Assembly: GCF_020404765.1 (NCBI RefSeq) | Contig: NZ_JAIVEM010000172.1 | Location: 1 to 55,584 of the forward strand | Direction: 5' to 3' | DNA: 55,584 bases | From: Paenibacillus sp. BJ-4 | GTDB lineage: Bacteria; Bacillota; Bacilli; Paenibacillales; Paenibacillaceae | Part shown: piece by piece, positions 23,919 to 33,429 of the stretch | How the letters are laid out: the number at the start of each line of letters is the position of its first letter | Numbering within the stretch: the stretch's first letter is position 1 | The notes under the pieces: generated by a model | Databases searched by the model: none | The model's input: only the letters and a program-made list of their open reading frames with translations | Told to the model about the DNA's origin: nothing | Position numbers and translations under genes: made by a program

Positions 23919-25697
23919 ATGGCCTATTTTAAGAGCGCTTACAAAAATGCTGGAATCCATCATAAAATGATTCTGTTAATTATAGTGCTCATGTTGGTCA
24001 ATTTTGCGGTTTTTGCAGTTATTCTAAAATACGTATTTCATATTTATGATAATCAAATGTACAAAAAAACATCCGAAGTATTGAATATTTCTTCGATTGG
24101 CATTGAAAATGAACTCAGGGATGTTGAAAAGACCACTTTTAAAGTAACAACAGATGAGCAGCTTCAACGTTATTTGCTACAATTGGAAAAAGAAACCTCG
24201 CCTTATACCAAAATGGTGCTGCGCAAAAAAATAACGAATAGGCTTGTCGTCTTCGCAGGCTCTGAAACCTATATCTATTCTATGATGGTGATTGACAAAG
24301 AGGGGCAGGTCATGAGCGCAGGCAACCGTGAAGGCATTCCCCCAGAGCTTCGATCCACCCTGTCTGAGCTGGCAGTCGAATATGACGGTTCCAACGCATG
24401 GTATGCGGCAGGTCACTCCTCCTTGCTGGCAGCACGGCAGTTCAAATCCTTTACGGATACCAATTTTACGTTAAATGGACTCGGAACGCTTGCGATTCGT
24501 GTGCGGATTGACCGGATTGTAGCGGATCGTGTGCAGACCTCCGGCCGTGACGGAGAGCTGATGATTACAGATGGCAAGCAGATGATTTATCCCGAAACAC
24601 CGCTTTTGAGTCAAAGCGATATGAAGGCCGAGCTTGCGCGGAAGCAGCCTTACGGAATTGCAACCTACACAGGCGGGACCTTTTTCGCAGCCCAAATCAA
24701 ATCCTCTTATACGGGCTGGACGTATTTGCATATGACCCCCTTTGATGATATGTTTCGCAGTATTACCATAATCAAAGAAATTGTAAGCGCAATTTTTGTA
24801 ATTATACTGCTTATTGCACTGGCACTGGGAACCCGGTTGTCTGGCAGCATTACCAGACCAATCGTTCAATTAATTCAGAATATGCGTAAAATTGAAAAAG
24901 GCGATCTTGACCGTCTGGAAGAGGAAGCACTCGGTGCGGTTCCCCTTTCCACACATGATGAGGTTGGCCTGTTGCATCGAACGTATAAAAAGATGATCCG
25001 CCGCATTCGTGAGCTCATTAATGAGAATGTTGCCAAGCAGCTACTGCTACGGGAAACGGAGCTCAAGGCGCTTCAAGCGCAGATTAATCCGCATTTTCTA
25101 TACAATACATTAGAGTCTGTGAACTGGCTCGCCAAGGCCAATAAGCAGGATCGTATCTCAGAAATGGTGGAGGCGCTTGCCTTTCTGCTGCGCAGTGCGG
25201 TCAGCTTTGAAGAGCAGCTCATTCCACTTCGGAAAGAGCTGGATATTGTGAGGAGCTACGTCACGATCCAAAAAACGCGCTTCGATGAGCGTCTTGTCTT
25301 CCATCTGGATGTGCCAGAGGAGCTGATGGATGCGCAAATACCGAAGCTGACACTTCAACCCTTGGTGGAGAATGCAATCCATTATGCGCTGGAGCCACAA
25401 ATTGAGCCGTGTCGGATCTCTATTGTTGCCAGGGTGAAGGAAGGTGCACTTTTTCTGCGAGTGGAGGATGACGGACTGGGAATGACACAGGATTTTCTGG
25501 AAAAGCTGCGAAGCGGGCAGGTCACGACCCGTGGACAAGGCATCGGCCTTACCAACATTCAGGAGCGGATTAACCTGACATTCGGTACCCCATGGGGGAT
25601 AGAGCTGCACAGCGAGTCAGGAACAGGAACGTCGATTCATGTCTGTATTCCATATGTGAAAGGGGAACAGGGTCATGTACAAGGTGCTACTGGTTGA
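23919..25697 (+). CDS. YesM-type sensor histidine kinase
   Basis: A 592-residue membrane kinase. A transmembrane helix (about 17-38), a large extracellular sensor domain (about 39-290) and a second helix (about 291-312) come first. HAMP (about 313-365) and a His_kinase domain (PF06580) follow. The phosphorylated His is in LQAQINPHFLYNTLESVNWL. The ATPase part has LQPLVENAIHYAL (N box), VEDDGLGM (G1) and RGQGIGLTNIQERI (G2). ATG after AAAGGAGGCGA. It overlaps the response-regulator gene by 23 bases, as in the B. subtilis yesM-yesN pair. Likely signal: a pectin-derived oligosaccharide, inferred from the operon that follows. Confidence 0.95.
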   Translation: MAYFKSAYKNAGIHHKMILLIIVLMLVNFAVFAVILKYVFHIYDNQMYKKTSEVLNISSIGIENELRDVEKTTFKVTTDEQLQRYLLQLEKETSPYTKMVLRKKITNRLVVFAGSETYIYSMMVIDKEGQVMSAGNREGIPPELRSTLSELAVEYDGSNAWYAAGHSSLLAARQFKSFTDTNFTLNGLGTLAIRVRIDRIVADRVQTSGRDGELMITDGKQMIYPETPLLSQSDMKAELARKQPYGIATYTGGTFFAAQIKSSYTGWTYLHMTPFDDMFRSITIIKEIVSAIFVIILLIALALGTRLSGSITRPIVQLIQNMRKIEKGDLDRLEEEALGAVPLSTHDEVGLLHRTYKKMIRRIRELINENVAKQLLLRETELKALQAQINPHFLYNTLESVNWLAKANKQDRISEMVEALAFLLRSAVSFEEQLIPLRKELDIVRSYVTIQKTRFDERLVFHLDVPEELMDAQIPKLTLQPLVENAIHYALEPQIEPCRISIVARVKEGALFLRVEDDGLGMTQDFLEKLRSGQVTTRGQGIGLTNIQERINLTFGTPWGIELHSESGTGTSIHVCIPYVKGEQGHVQGATG

Positions 25698-27234
25698 TGA
25701 TGAGCGTATGATTTTGGAAGGCATATCACAGGTTGTGGATTGGAGCAAAGCAGGGACGCAATTGGTGGGGACGGCACGCAATGGGATTGAGGCTTATGAT
25801 CAGATTCAGGCCAGTCCGCCTGATTTTGTGATCAGCGACATCTCTATGCCTGGATTGGATGGCATCGGACTGGTTGCCAAAACGACGGAGCATTTTCCGG
25901 ATGTTCGTTTCATTCTGTTGTCCGGCTATAAGGATTTTGACTATGCTTGTCGAGCCATGCAATACGGGGTAAAGCACTATTTATTGAAGCCCTGCAATGA
26001 GCGGCAAATTCATGAGGCGCTGACCGAGCTGGGTCAGGAACGGGAGGAGCAGGAGGAACGAAAGCAGTTTGTGAACCGGATGAAGCTTGATTTTCAGCGC
26101 ATGCTGCCTCATGTCAAGGAGCACTTTTTAAAGGAGTTTATTTCCTATAAAACTTACGGAAGCCGTGATATCGCTTTTTATGAGCGTTTATTCGGTCTGG
26201 AGCTGCAAGATAAGCAGGTTCGAATGCTGCTGCTGCGGGTGGAGGAATCGCATGAGCCGGAGCATCTGTTTGCGCTGCAAAATATTGCAGCGGATGTAAT
26301 GGATCATGTCCTGCTCAGTACGACCATGCAAGGGCAACTGCTTATCGTACTGGAAAGCGGGGACGATACGTCCAGGTTTATGGAGCAGCTTGATGCGGTG
26401 CGTGCGACGTTTCGCCGTTTTTACAAGCTGGAGGTAACGGTCGCGGTTAGCGAGTCGGATAGTATGCAGCATTCGCGGGGGATGTACCGGGAGACATTGC
26501 ATTGTATGAATCACCGTTTTTACACCGGAGAGGGCAGTCTGATTACGAAGGAAGATTTGGCGACCGAAGACCCGCGGGAGACGGCAGACTTGGAGCTGGA
26601 CGAGGAAAAGATTGGTCTGCTGATCAAGGCCGGAAATACGGAGGAGGTTGCACAGGAAGTGGATCGATTATTCGGCATCCTGTCCCGTATGAAGCTGGAA
26701 ATTTCCGTGACCCGTTCCTATGTGCTTCAGCTGTATGCCGCTATGATCCGTATATGTCCTGAAGAGGAGCGTTCCGAGTTTACGAGTCGAATGGCCGTGC
26801 TGGCAGAGCAAAAAACGCTTGCTTGTCTCAAATCATTTGTGCAGGAGGCCGCCGGACGAATGACCGCAATCTACTATAAAAACAATGTGAGCCGCCAATC
26901 CTCCACCGTTGATAAAATGATCACCATTATTGAACAAAACTATCAAAAATCCGATTTGTCACTGAACGGAGTGGCCGGGCAAATGCTATACATGAATTCC
27001 GATTACCTGGGAAAAATTTTCAAAAAGGTAACGGGTGAAAACTTTTCGCATTACGTTAATCGTTATCGAATCGAACGTGCGGCTGAGCATATTCGGGAGA
27101 CGGGAGATGTAAAGGTGTTTGAGCTGGCGGAATGGTTCGGTTTCGGCGGGAACGCCCAATATTTTAGCCAGGTATTCAAAAAATGGGTGGGTATGACGCC
27201 ATCCGAGTACATCAAGTCACACGAACGGGGATGA
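25675..27234 (+). CDS. YesN-type AraC response regulator
   Basis: A 519-residue regulator. The receiver domain (1-120) has Asp8-Asp9, the phospho-acceptor Asp55 in FVISDISMPGLDG and the late KP in YLLKPC. A long middle region (about 140-400) is typical of YesN proteins. The C-terminal AraC/XylS DNA-binding domain (about 420-519) has two helix-turn-helices: DLSLNGVAGQMLYMNSDYLG and the VFELAEWFGFGGNAQYFSQV segment. It is expected to activate the transporter and enzyme genes downstream after phosphorylation by its partner kinase. Confidence 0.95.
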   Translation: MYKVLLVDDERMILEGISQVVDWSKAGTQLVGTARNGIEAYDQIQASPPDFVISDISMPGLDGIGLVAKTTEHFPDVRFILLSGYKDFDYACRAMQYGVKHYLLKPCNERQIHEALTELGQEREEQEERKQFVNRMKLDFQRMLPHVKEHFLKEFISYKTYGSRDIAFYERLFGLELQDKQVRMLLLRVEESHEPEHLFALQNIAADVMDHVLLSTTMQGQLLIVLESGDDTSRFMEQLDAVRATFRRFYKLEVTVAVSESDSMQHSRGMYRETLHCMNHRFYTGEGSLITKEDLATEDPRETADLELDEEKIGLLIKAGNTEEVAQEVDRLFGILSRMKLEISVTRSYVLQLYAAMIRICPEEERSEFTSRMAVLAEQKTLACLKSFVQEAAGRMTAIYYKNNVSRQSSTVDKMITIIEQNYQKSDLSLNGVAGQMLYMNSDYLGKIFKKVTGENFSHYVNRYRIERAAEHIRETGDVKVFELAEWFGFGGNAQYFSQVFKKWVGMTPSEYIKSHERG

Positions 27235-27325
27235 GTGCTGAAGCCCCTCTGTTTTTTAAACCTTGAAATCTGATTTGTGTATTCCAATGCTTCTCTGCTT
27301 TTGGGAAAATAACAAACAGGAGCAA

Positions 27326-27340
27326 ATGTAAACGCTATCA
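27326..27340 (+). promoter_or_regulatory. Consensus cre site (CcpA operator)
   Basis: ATGTAAACGCTATCA matches all fixed positions of WTGNAANCGNWNNCW. It lies 68 bases before the sugar-binding lipoprotein start and about 90 bases after the response-regulator gene. Carbon catabolite control of this transport operon is therefore likely, distinct from the two-component genes. Confidence 0.8.
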
Positions 27341-27407
27341 AATTGGCGTAAATACTTGTCACTTGTAACATGGCTCCTTTCTAGAACAGCGAAAAGGGGA
27401 GAGATAT

Positions 27408-28700
27408 GTGGGCAAAAAGGGATGGTTTCTGATCATGGCTATGCTGCTCGTGTTGACGACGGCATGTAGCGGAGCGGACAGCGGCGGCAATTCGGGTGCA
27501 AGTGCAGACGGGAAGGTAAAGTTGCGGATCGCTTGGTGGGGATCGGATACGCGTCATGAATACACGCAGAAGGTTATTGATTTGTATAAGCAAAAAAATC
27601 CGAATGTGACGATTGATGTGGAATATGCTTCTTTTGATGACTACTGGAAAAAGCTCGCCCCGCAGGCGGCGGCAAACCAGCTGCCGGATATCGTGCAGAT
27701 GGACATTTCATACATTAGCCAATATGCGAAGAACGGCCAACTGGAGGATATGGCGCCTTACTTGAATCAGAAAATTCAGGTCGCTGACGTAAATGAAAAT
27801 GTACTCAAAACCGGGATCATCGCCGGAAAACAATACGGTATTCCAACAGGTGTCAATGTGCTGGGCTTCCAGTATGACCCGGCCTTGCTGAAAAAAGCGG
27901 GCATAGACAAAATTCCTGACAACTGGACATGGGATCAATACAAAGAGCTGGCTTTGAAGGCAGGCTCCAATAAAGTTTACTTTGACAGCTCCATGGCTGC
28001 CGATATTTTCTTCCACTACTATTTGCGGACACATGGAAAGTCTCTCTACAATGCGGAAGGAACAGGATTGGGGTATGACGACGATAAGCTGTTTGTTGAT
28101 TTCTTCAGCGGATTGGCTGAGCTGATTAAGAAGGGAGCGACCCCGCCTCCTGAAATTATGAACCAAACCAAGGGGATTCTTGAGGAATCTGATCTCGTAA
28201 AAGGAACAGGCATCGGCATTTGGCAGTGGTCCAATCAGTATGTGGGCTTACAGCAGGTCGTTAACCGCCCGATGGCGCTGGCTCCGATGTTTGGACCGAA
28301 TATGGAAAAAGGCATATACATGCAGCCTACGATGTACTGGGCAGTCGCTTCCCGTTCACAGGTGAAGGACGAAGCGGCTAAGTTTATTGATTTCTGGATG
28401 AACGATGTAGAAGCGAATAAATTGATTAAAGGCGAGCGGGGCGTACCGATTTCCGCCAAAATCAAGGAAGCTGTGGCACCGGAGTTGAGTGAGCCTACGA
28501 AGCAGGTATTTGATTTTGTGGCTTCCATGGAGCTAAAGGCTTCTCCAATGAGCCCACCGCCGCCAGTTGGATCACCGGAAGTGATTGCCACCCTGACCGA
28601 TTACATTGAGCAGGTCAATTTCGGGCAAATGACGGCAGAGGATGCAGCGGTTAAATTCCGGGCAGATGCGAATACCATTCTAGCGAATAACAAGCAATAA
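27408..28700 (+). CDS. Sugar-binding lipoprotein of an ABC importer (YesO-like)
   Basis: A 430-residue extracellular solute-binding protein, family 1. The signal peptide is MGKKGWFLIMAMLLVLTTAC, with lipobox LTTAC and the lipidated Cys20. A Ser/Gly/Ala linker and the mature domain follow (IAWWGSDTRHEYTQKVIDLY; DIVQMDISYISQYAKNGQL). The best guess for the ligand is a rhamnogalacturonan oligosaccharide, from the enzymes encoded downstream and similarity to YesO. GTG start with GGGGAGAG before it. A 225-base gap with a long hairpin separates it from the permeases. The ATPase subunit is not encoded here, as usual for CUT1 systems that share MsmX. Confidence 0.93.
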   Translation: MGKKGWFLIMAMLLVLTTACSGADSGGNSGASADGKVKLRIAWWGSDTRHEYTQKVIDLYKQKNPNVTIDVEYASFDDYWKKLAPQAAANQLPDIVQMDISYISQYAKNGQLEDMAPYLNQKIQVADVNENVLKTGIIAGKQYGIPTGVNVLGFQYDPALLKKAGIDKIPDNWTWDQYKELALKAGSNKVYFDSSMAADIFFHYYLRTHGKSLYNAEGTGLGYDDDKLFVDFFSGLAELIKKGATPPPEIMNQTKGILEESDLVKGTGIGIWQWSNQYVGLQQVVNRPMALAPMFGPNMEKGIYMQPTMYWAVASRSQVKDEAAKFIDFWMNDVEANKLIKGERGVPISAKIKEAVAPELSEPTKQVFDFVASMELKASPMSPPPPVGSPEVIATLTDYIEQVNFGQMTAEDAAVKFRADANTILANNKQ

Positions 28701-28758
28701 GTAATGCAATGGATTCCTTAGGCGGGTGACACCGTTTTGACAAGGGACGAAGGCCAGT

Positions 28759-28813
28759 TTCGTTAGGCTAACCGTGCGTAGGTGTAGCATGATTGCGTAC
28801 GGTTAACCGACGA
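28759..28813 (+). repeat. Long hairpin between the lipoprotein and permease genes
   Basis: TTCGTTAGGCTAACCGTGCG and CGTACGGTTAACCGACGAA pair along nearly their full length around a 17-base loop. There is no T-run, so it is more likely an mRNA-stabilising or processing element than a terminator. It could raise lipoprotein mRNA over permease mRNA. Confidence 0.65.
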
Positions 28814-28925
28814 ACCAAACCGCAGCAGCAGCTTCTACATGCATCTTAATAAAATGCGTGTAACAATGATTTATCGATATAATAAAATTTGGCTAATCAA
28901 CAAAATCCGACAGAAGGGAGGCTTG

Positions 28926-29834
28926 ATGAGCTTGCGAAATCATCAGAGCTTGAGAGCTAATATGACCGGATATGCGTTTATCAGCCCGTTTATTGTGGGC
29001 TTTCTGGCGTTTACATTAATTCCGATGTTTATTTCGCTGTATCTGTCCTTTACAACCTACAATCTGTTCACCCCGCCCAAATGGATTGGTCTGGGGAACT
29101 TCGAGAAAATGTTCACAGGCGACCCGAAATACTGGAATTCGATCCGAGTCACGTTTACGTATGTATTGGTTGGTGTACCACTGCGACTGATTTTCGCACT
29201 ATTTGTAGCTATGATTTTGAATACCAAATCGCGTATGGTCGGCACCTATCGGACGATGTACTATCTCCCATCCATTATCGGGGGGAGCGTCGCGGTGTCC
29301 ATCATGTGGCGCAACATTTTCAGCAATGAAGGCATTGTAAACAGCTTGCTTTTGGCTTTGGGGGCAACCCCGGTGAAATGGTTTGGTGATCCGAATGCTT
29401 CGCTTGCGATGCTGATCACCTTGTCCGTATGGCAATTCGGCTCCTCCATGCTTATTTTTCTGGCTGGCTTGAAGAATATTTCGGTTGAAATGTACGAGGC
29501 GTCCAGTGTGGACGGCGCTTCGCCAGTGCGAAAATTTTTCAGTATTACACTGCCTCTGCTCAGTCCGATTATTTTATTTAACCTGATTATGCAGACGATC
29601 AGCGCCTTTATGACCTTTGTTCCGGCCTACGTTATTTCCAAGGGTGAGGGCGGTCCGATGGATGGAACGATGCTGCATTCGCTGTATTTATTCCGGCAGG
29701 CGTTTATGTTCAGCAATATGGGATATGCGGCAGCTATGGCCTGGGTCATGCTCATTATGATCGCGATACTGACAGCAATTTTATTTTTCACCTCCAAATT
29801 TTGGGTATTCTATGAAACGGAAAAGGGGCGCTGA
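28926..29834 (+). CDS. ABC sugar permease (YesP-like)
   Basis: A 302-residue inner-membrane component of the CUT1 family, with six predicted helices. The EAA loop is visible: MYEASSVDGASPVRKFFSIT near residue 200. The protein starts MSLRNHQSLRANMTGYAFIS, as YesP-type permeases do. ATG at 28926 with AGGGAGGC upstream; the longer open frame to 28839 lacks a site. Five bases separate it from the next permease, so the two are translationally coupled. Confidence 0.92.
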   Translation: MSLRNHQSLRANMTGYAFISPFIVGFLAFTLIPMFISLYLSFTTYNLFTPPKWIGLGNFEKMFTGDPKYWNSIRVTFTYVLVGVPLRLIFALFVAMILNTKSRMVGTYRTMYYLPSIIGGSVAVSIMWRNIFSNEGIVNSLLLALGATPVKWFGDPNASLAMLITLSVWQFGSSMLIFLAGLKNISVEMYEASSVDGASPVRKFFSITLPLLSPIILFNLIMQTISAFMTFVPAYVISKGEGGPMDGTMLHSLYLFRQAFMFSNMGYAAAMAWVMLIMIAILTAILFFTSKFWVFYETEKGR

Positions 29835-29839
29835 TACCG

Positions 29840-30679
29840 ATGGCATGGAAAACGTTCAAATGGCCGATCTATCACATTCTGGTTGCTGCGCTGGCGCTCC
29901 TGATGCTGTATCCCGTATTTTGGATGCTGTTCAGTTCGTTCAAGGAGAGTCGGACGATATTCGTCACGGCAGGTTCTCTGTTCCCTACAGAATGGATTTG
30001 GCAAAACTACGTGACAGGCTGGAAGGGCACAAGTGGATACAGCTTCGGCACGTACATTTTGAATTCACTCACGATTGTCTTGATTGCAACGATAGGAGCG
30101 GTGCTTTCCTCCTCGTTAATTGCATTTGGCTTCGCTCGTATGAAATTCAAGGGGCGCAACTTTTGGTTTGCCCTGATGATGATGACACTTATGCTGCCAG
30201 GGGATGTGGTGCTGGTACCGCAATACATTATTTTTACCAAGCTCGGCTGGGTCAATACGATTTTGCCACTGGTCGTGCCATCGTTTTTCGGGATGCCGTT
30301 CTTTATCTTCCTGATGGTTCAGTTTATACGAACGATACCGATAGAGCTGGATGAAGCAGCGACGATTGACGGATGCGGCAAATTCCGGCTGTATTTCCGA
30401 ATTATTTTGCCCTTGCTCAAATCCTCGCTGGCTACGGCGGCCATCTTCTCTTTCTACTGGAAGTGGGAGGACTTGCTCGGTCCGGTGCTGTATCTGAATT
30501 CGCCGGAGAAATATACCGTATCTATTGCACTTAAAATGTTCCTCGATAGCGAGTCGGCCTCTAACTGGGGCGGAATGTTCGCAATGTCCATTCTGAGTCT
30601 GGTGCCGGTTATCGCTGTATTCTTCGCCTTCCAGAAGCAAATTGTAGAAGGAATGAGCTCAAGTGGCTTGAAGGGGTAA
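29840..30679 (+). CDS. ABC sugar permease (YesQ-like)
   Basis: A 279-residue permease, partner of the preceding gene. Six helices are predicted. The EAA motif is ELDEAATIDGCGKFRLYFRI at about residues 180-200. An N-terminal helix with a P-V-F-W-M-L-F-S-S-F-K-E-S-R start is typical of CUT1 second permeases. ATG shortly after GGGGCGCTGA. Together the two permeases and the lipoprotein make an importer that needs a shared MsmX-type ATPase from elsewhere. Confidence 0.92.
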   Translation: MAWKTFKWPIYHILVAALALLMLYPVFWMLFSSFKESRTIFVTAGSLFPTEWIWQNYVTGWKGTSGYSFGTYILNSLTIVLIATIGAVLSSSLIAFGFARMKFKGRNFWFALMMMTLMLPGDVVLVPQYIIFTKLGWVNTILPLVVPSFFGMPFFIFLMVQFIRTIPIELDEAATIDGCGKFRLYFRIILPLLKSSLATAAIFSFYWKWEDLLGPVLYLNSPEKYTVSIALKMFLDSESASNWGGMFAMSILSLVPVIAVFFAFQKQIVEGMSSSGLKG

Positions 30680-30742
30680 AGCACCAGGCTGTATACCGTT
30701 GGGTTTACAGGGGTTGAAGGTGATCGCGGAGAGGTGAGTGGA

Positions 30743-31855
30743 ATGTGGAAGTTTGATTTTGGTCCGGGGGAGCCTGCTGCTGGCTACAAGGGGGTATCCC
30801 CGGATTGCTCATATACGGCTGAACGAGGCTACGGCTTCGAAGCTACGGAGCAGGTGTACGGCAGACAAAGGCAAAGCCCGGCGAAGGATACGCTCACACG
30901 GCTGCGAAGCAGCTTTTGCATCCCGCTGAACGCTGCTTTTGTCGTGGATATGCCGGACGGGACGTATCTCGTCTATATGCTGCTCGGCGATCCGCTTGCG
31001 GAAACGCTGACGCGGATCAAGGCTGGCGAGGGCAAGCATATGCTGCCCCCGGTACACACGCTGCCAGGCCAGCTCGCGGAGGCCTGGTTTGCAGTGCCTG
31101 TCCGGGGCGGCCAGCTGCGCCTCGCCGTATCAGGCAACGCACCGCGGCTCAATGCGCTGGAGATTACGCCAGCGCCACAGACCCTCCGGCTATTTCTTGC
31201 CGGAGATTCCACCGTTACGGATCAGGGCGCCTCCGGCTATCCGTATACAGGCTGGGGCCAGGCTTTGCCCGCCCTGTTCAAGCATGATGTTTGCGTGGAT
31301 AATCATGCCGTATCGGGGCGAAGCTCCAAAAGCTTTGTGGATGAAGGACGGCTGAACGTCATTTTGGGCGAAATGAAGGCAGGGGACTTCCTGTTCATCC
31401 AATTCGGTCATAATGATCAGAAGCCTGACCCAGAGCGGGCTACAGAGCCTTTTACAACCTATAAGGAGCATCTGCGCCAGTATATCGACGGAGCGAGAAG
31501 CAAGGGGGGAACCCCGGTGCTGGTTACGCCTGTACATCGTCGCTATTTCAATGAGGATGGTACGCTGTCCGACACGCATGGTGACTATATAACGGCGGTT
31601 CGCGAGCTGGCAGAAGAAGCGGACGTACCGCTGATTGATTTGTCTGCTCGTACGCAGGAATTATATGAAGGGCTGGGTCCCGAACAAAGCAAGGAAATTT
31701 TTATGTGGCTGCTGCCCGGTGAATACATGAACTTTTCCGGCGGTCTGGAGGATAATACGCATTTTCATGAGAATGGCGCGGTACGGATTGCAGACATGGT
31801 GGCGGCGGCTGTGAAGGAACTGAATTTGCAACCGCTGCGCATGTACTTACGTTGA
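30743..31855 (+). CDS. Rhamnogalacturonan acetylesterase-like SGNH hydrolase
   Basis: A 370-residue protein. The first 145 residues form a beta-rich domain beginning MWKFDFGPGEPAAGYKG, like the carbohydrate-binding module found in front of RGAE enzymes. The catalytic domain (about 145-370) has the SGNH residues: Ser in FLAGDSTVTDQG, Gly in AVSGRSSKSF, Asn in IQFGHNDQKP, and Asp/His in EDNTHFHENGA. It probably removes acetyl groups from rhamnogalacturonan, like YesT. There is no signal peptide, so it should work on imported fragments. ATG at 30743 is preferred because GGAGAGG lies at the right distance; the GTG at 30734 overlaps that site. Confidence 0.88.
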   Translation: MWKFDFGPGEPAAGYKGVSPDCSYTAERGYGFEATEQVYGRQRQSPAKDTLTRLRSSFCIPLNAAFVVDMPDGTYLVYMLLGDPLAETLTRIKAGEGKHMLPPVHTLPGQLAEAWFAVPVRGGQLRLAVSGNAPRLNALEITPAPQTLRLFLAGDSTVTDQGASGYPYTGWGQALPALFKHDVCVDNHAVSGRSSKSFVDEGRLNVILGEMKAGDFLFIQFGHNDQKPDPERATEPFTTYKEHLRQYIDGARSKGGTPVLVTPVHRRYFNEDGTLSDTHGDYITAVRELAEEADVPLIDLSARTQELYEGLGPEQSKEIFMWLLPGEYMNFSGGLEDNTHFHENGAVRIADMVAAAVKELNLQPLRMYLR

Positions 31856-31896
31856 CCGATGACCTTTCTGGAACAGGTGGCAAGGAGGCAATTAAC

Positions 31897-32961
31897 GTGA
31901 AAATGACCAAAGGGGGAGACGAGGAAATGCCTGCATTGATTTTTGATGAGGAACAAATTAAACAGGTGATCGACCGGGTAGTGGAGCGCACGTTTCAAAT
32001 GGACTATAGCTGGGATTGGCCGGGTGGAGTGGCCTTTTACGGGGTATGCGAAGCCTATGAAGCGACAGGGAACGAAACGTATTTGACCAAGCTGAGAGAA
32101 TGGGTTGACGAAAATATCGAGGATGGACTTCCGCCTCTATCGGTGAACGGCGTATCTGTCGGACACTGCTTGTTGACGCTGCATCAGGCCACAGGGGAGC
32201 AAAAATATCTGGATATCGCTATTGAGATGGCGGAATTTCTGGCGAAAAAGGCCGAACGGTTCGCTGACGGCATTTTCCAGCATACAGTGAATTCACTTCA
32301 TGACGTATTTCCGCAGCAAGCGTGGGTGGATACGATGTTTATGGCAGGCTATTATTTGCTGCGCATGGGTCATTTGCTGGGCAACAAGGAATATTGGGAG
32401 GACGGAATTCGGCAATATCACGGGCATGAGGAATTTTTGCAGGACCCGGATACGAATTTGTATTATCACGGCTGGGATCATGCGAACCAAAGCCGCATGT
32501 CGGGGATATACTGGGCACGCGGCAACTCATGGGCGGCTCTGACGATGGCCAAGGCGCTGAAATTTGTAGAGGTGCAGCATCCCTCCTACATGATCATCGA
32601 CGGTTCGCTGCGTGACCAGCTCAGTGCCTTGGTAAGGTTGCAATCTCCGGAAGGACTGTGGCATACGGTGCTGAATGATGATACCTCTTATCTGGAAACG
32701 TCCGGTTCCGCAGGGATTGCGACTGCCTTGCTTATGCAGGGTCGACTGTTTAACAAATACACGCAAAAGGCGATCGACGGCATCCTTTCCCGGATTAAGG
32801 AGGACGGCACGGTGACGGGTGTATCCGCTGGAACGGCTGTAATGAACGATATTGACGGCTATCGAAACGTACCATACAAACGCATTCAGGGCTGGGGTCA
32901 GGGATTGGCGCTCGCTTTCCTGGCTCAATTGCTGCGTACCAAGGAGAACCCTTACGGGTAG
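31897..32961 (+). CDS. GH105 unsaturated rhamnogalacturonyl hydrolase
   Basis: A 354-residue alpha-alpha barrel enzyme, similar to YesR/YteR. It removes the unsaturated galacturonyl end left by rhamnogalacturonan lyase. SYSWDWPGGVAFYGVCEAYE-type entry, SLHDVFPQQAWVDTMFMAGY with the catalytic Asp, and YHGWDHANQSRMSGIYWARG are the family motifs. No signal peptide, thus cytoplasmic. The GTG at 31897 has CAAGGAGGC eight bases upstream; the open frame reaches 31852, overlapping the esterase stop, but without a site there. Together with the esterase it finishes degradation of imported oligosaccharides. Confidence 0.92.
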   Translation: MKMTKGGDEEMPALIFDEEQIKQVIDRVVERTFQMDYSWDWPGGVAFYGVCEAYEATGNETYLTKLREWVDENIEDGLPPLSVNGVSVGHCLLTLHQATGEQKYLDIAIEMAEFLAKKAERFADGIFQHTVNSLHDVFPQQAWVDTMFMAGYYLLRMGHLLGNKEYWEDGIRQYHGHEEFLQDPDTNLYYHGWDHANQSRMSGIYWARGNSWAALTMAKALKFVEVQHPSYMIIDGSLRDQLSALVRLQSPEGLWHTVLNDDTSYLETSGSAGIATALLMQGRLFNKYTQKAIDGILSRIKEDGTVTGVSAGTAVMNDIDGYRNVPYKRIQGWGQGLALAFLAQLLRTKENPYG

Positions 32962-33008
32962 AAGATCGTTGCTTGACCAAGTCATTTTGGTAAAAGGAGG
33001 CGGTTATC

Positions 33009-33410
33009 ATGGGAGATACTGAAATTCCTCGGCAAAAGGTAGCGATTCAGCCGCGGGGCAGCTTGTTCTGGGTCATCCCTGATGGATATATTCCACCGGA
33101 AAGCCGGGGAGAGCTGGTCAGCCATGAGAGCATATGCGTGCTGAACTGTGGGAACGAAGCGGCAAGGCTGAGCATAGACATCTATTTTGAGGATCGGGAG
33201 CCGTTGGAGGGGGTGATCGAGATGGTGGAAGGAAGACGAACCCGCCATATCCGAACAGCTTCGCTGGAAAAGTCCGGCGAACGGATTCCAACAGGCATTC
33301 CTTATGCGATTACAGTCACCAGCAATGTACCCGTGATTATTCAATACAGCAGGCTGGACACGACACAGCCAGAGCTGGCGTTAATGAGTGTGATGGCATA
33401 CCCGGTCTAA
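33009..33410 (+). CDS. ASRT-fold (sensory rhodopsin transducer) small protein
   Basis: A 133-residue beta-sandwich protein. The start PRGSLFWVIPDGYIPP, the centre SHESICVLNCGNEAARLSID and the C-terminal VTSNVPVIIQYSRLDTTQP match the Anabaena sensory rhodopsin transducer family (PF07100). No rhodopsin is encoded nearby. Comparative work has proposed that this family binds small sugars or nucleotides and acts in carbohydrate metabolism. Its location, directly after a GH105 gene with AAAGGAGGCGG before the ATG and a terminator after it, supports a role in pectin-sugar sensing or handling. The exact role is unknown. Confidence 0.88.
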   Translation: MGDTEIPRQKVAIQPRGSLFWVIPDGYIPPESRGELVSHESICVLNCGNEAARLSIDIYFEDREPLEGVIEMVEGRRTRHIRTASLEKSGERIPTGIPYAITVTSNVPVIIQYSRLDTTQPELALMSVMAYPV

Positions 33411-33429
33411 TCCGACGCACTGTAAACTG

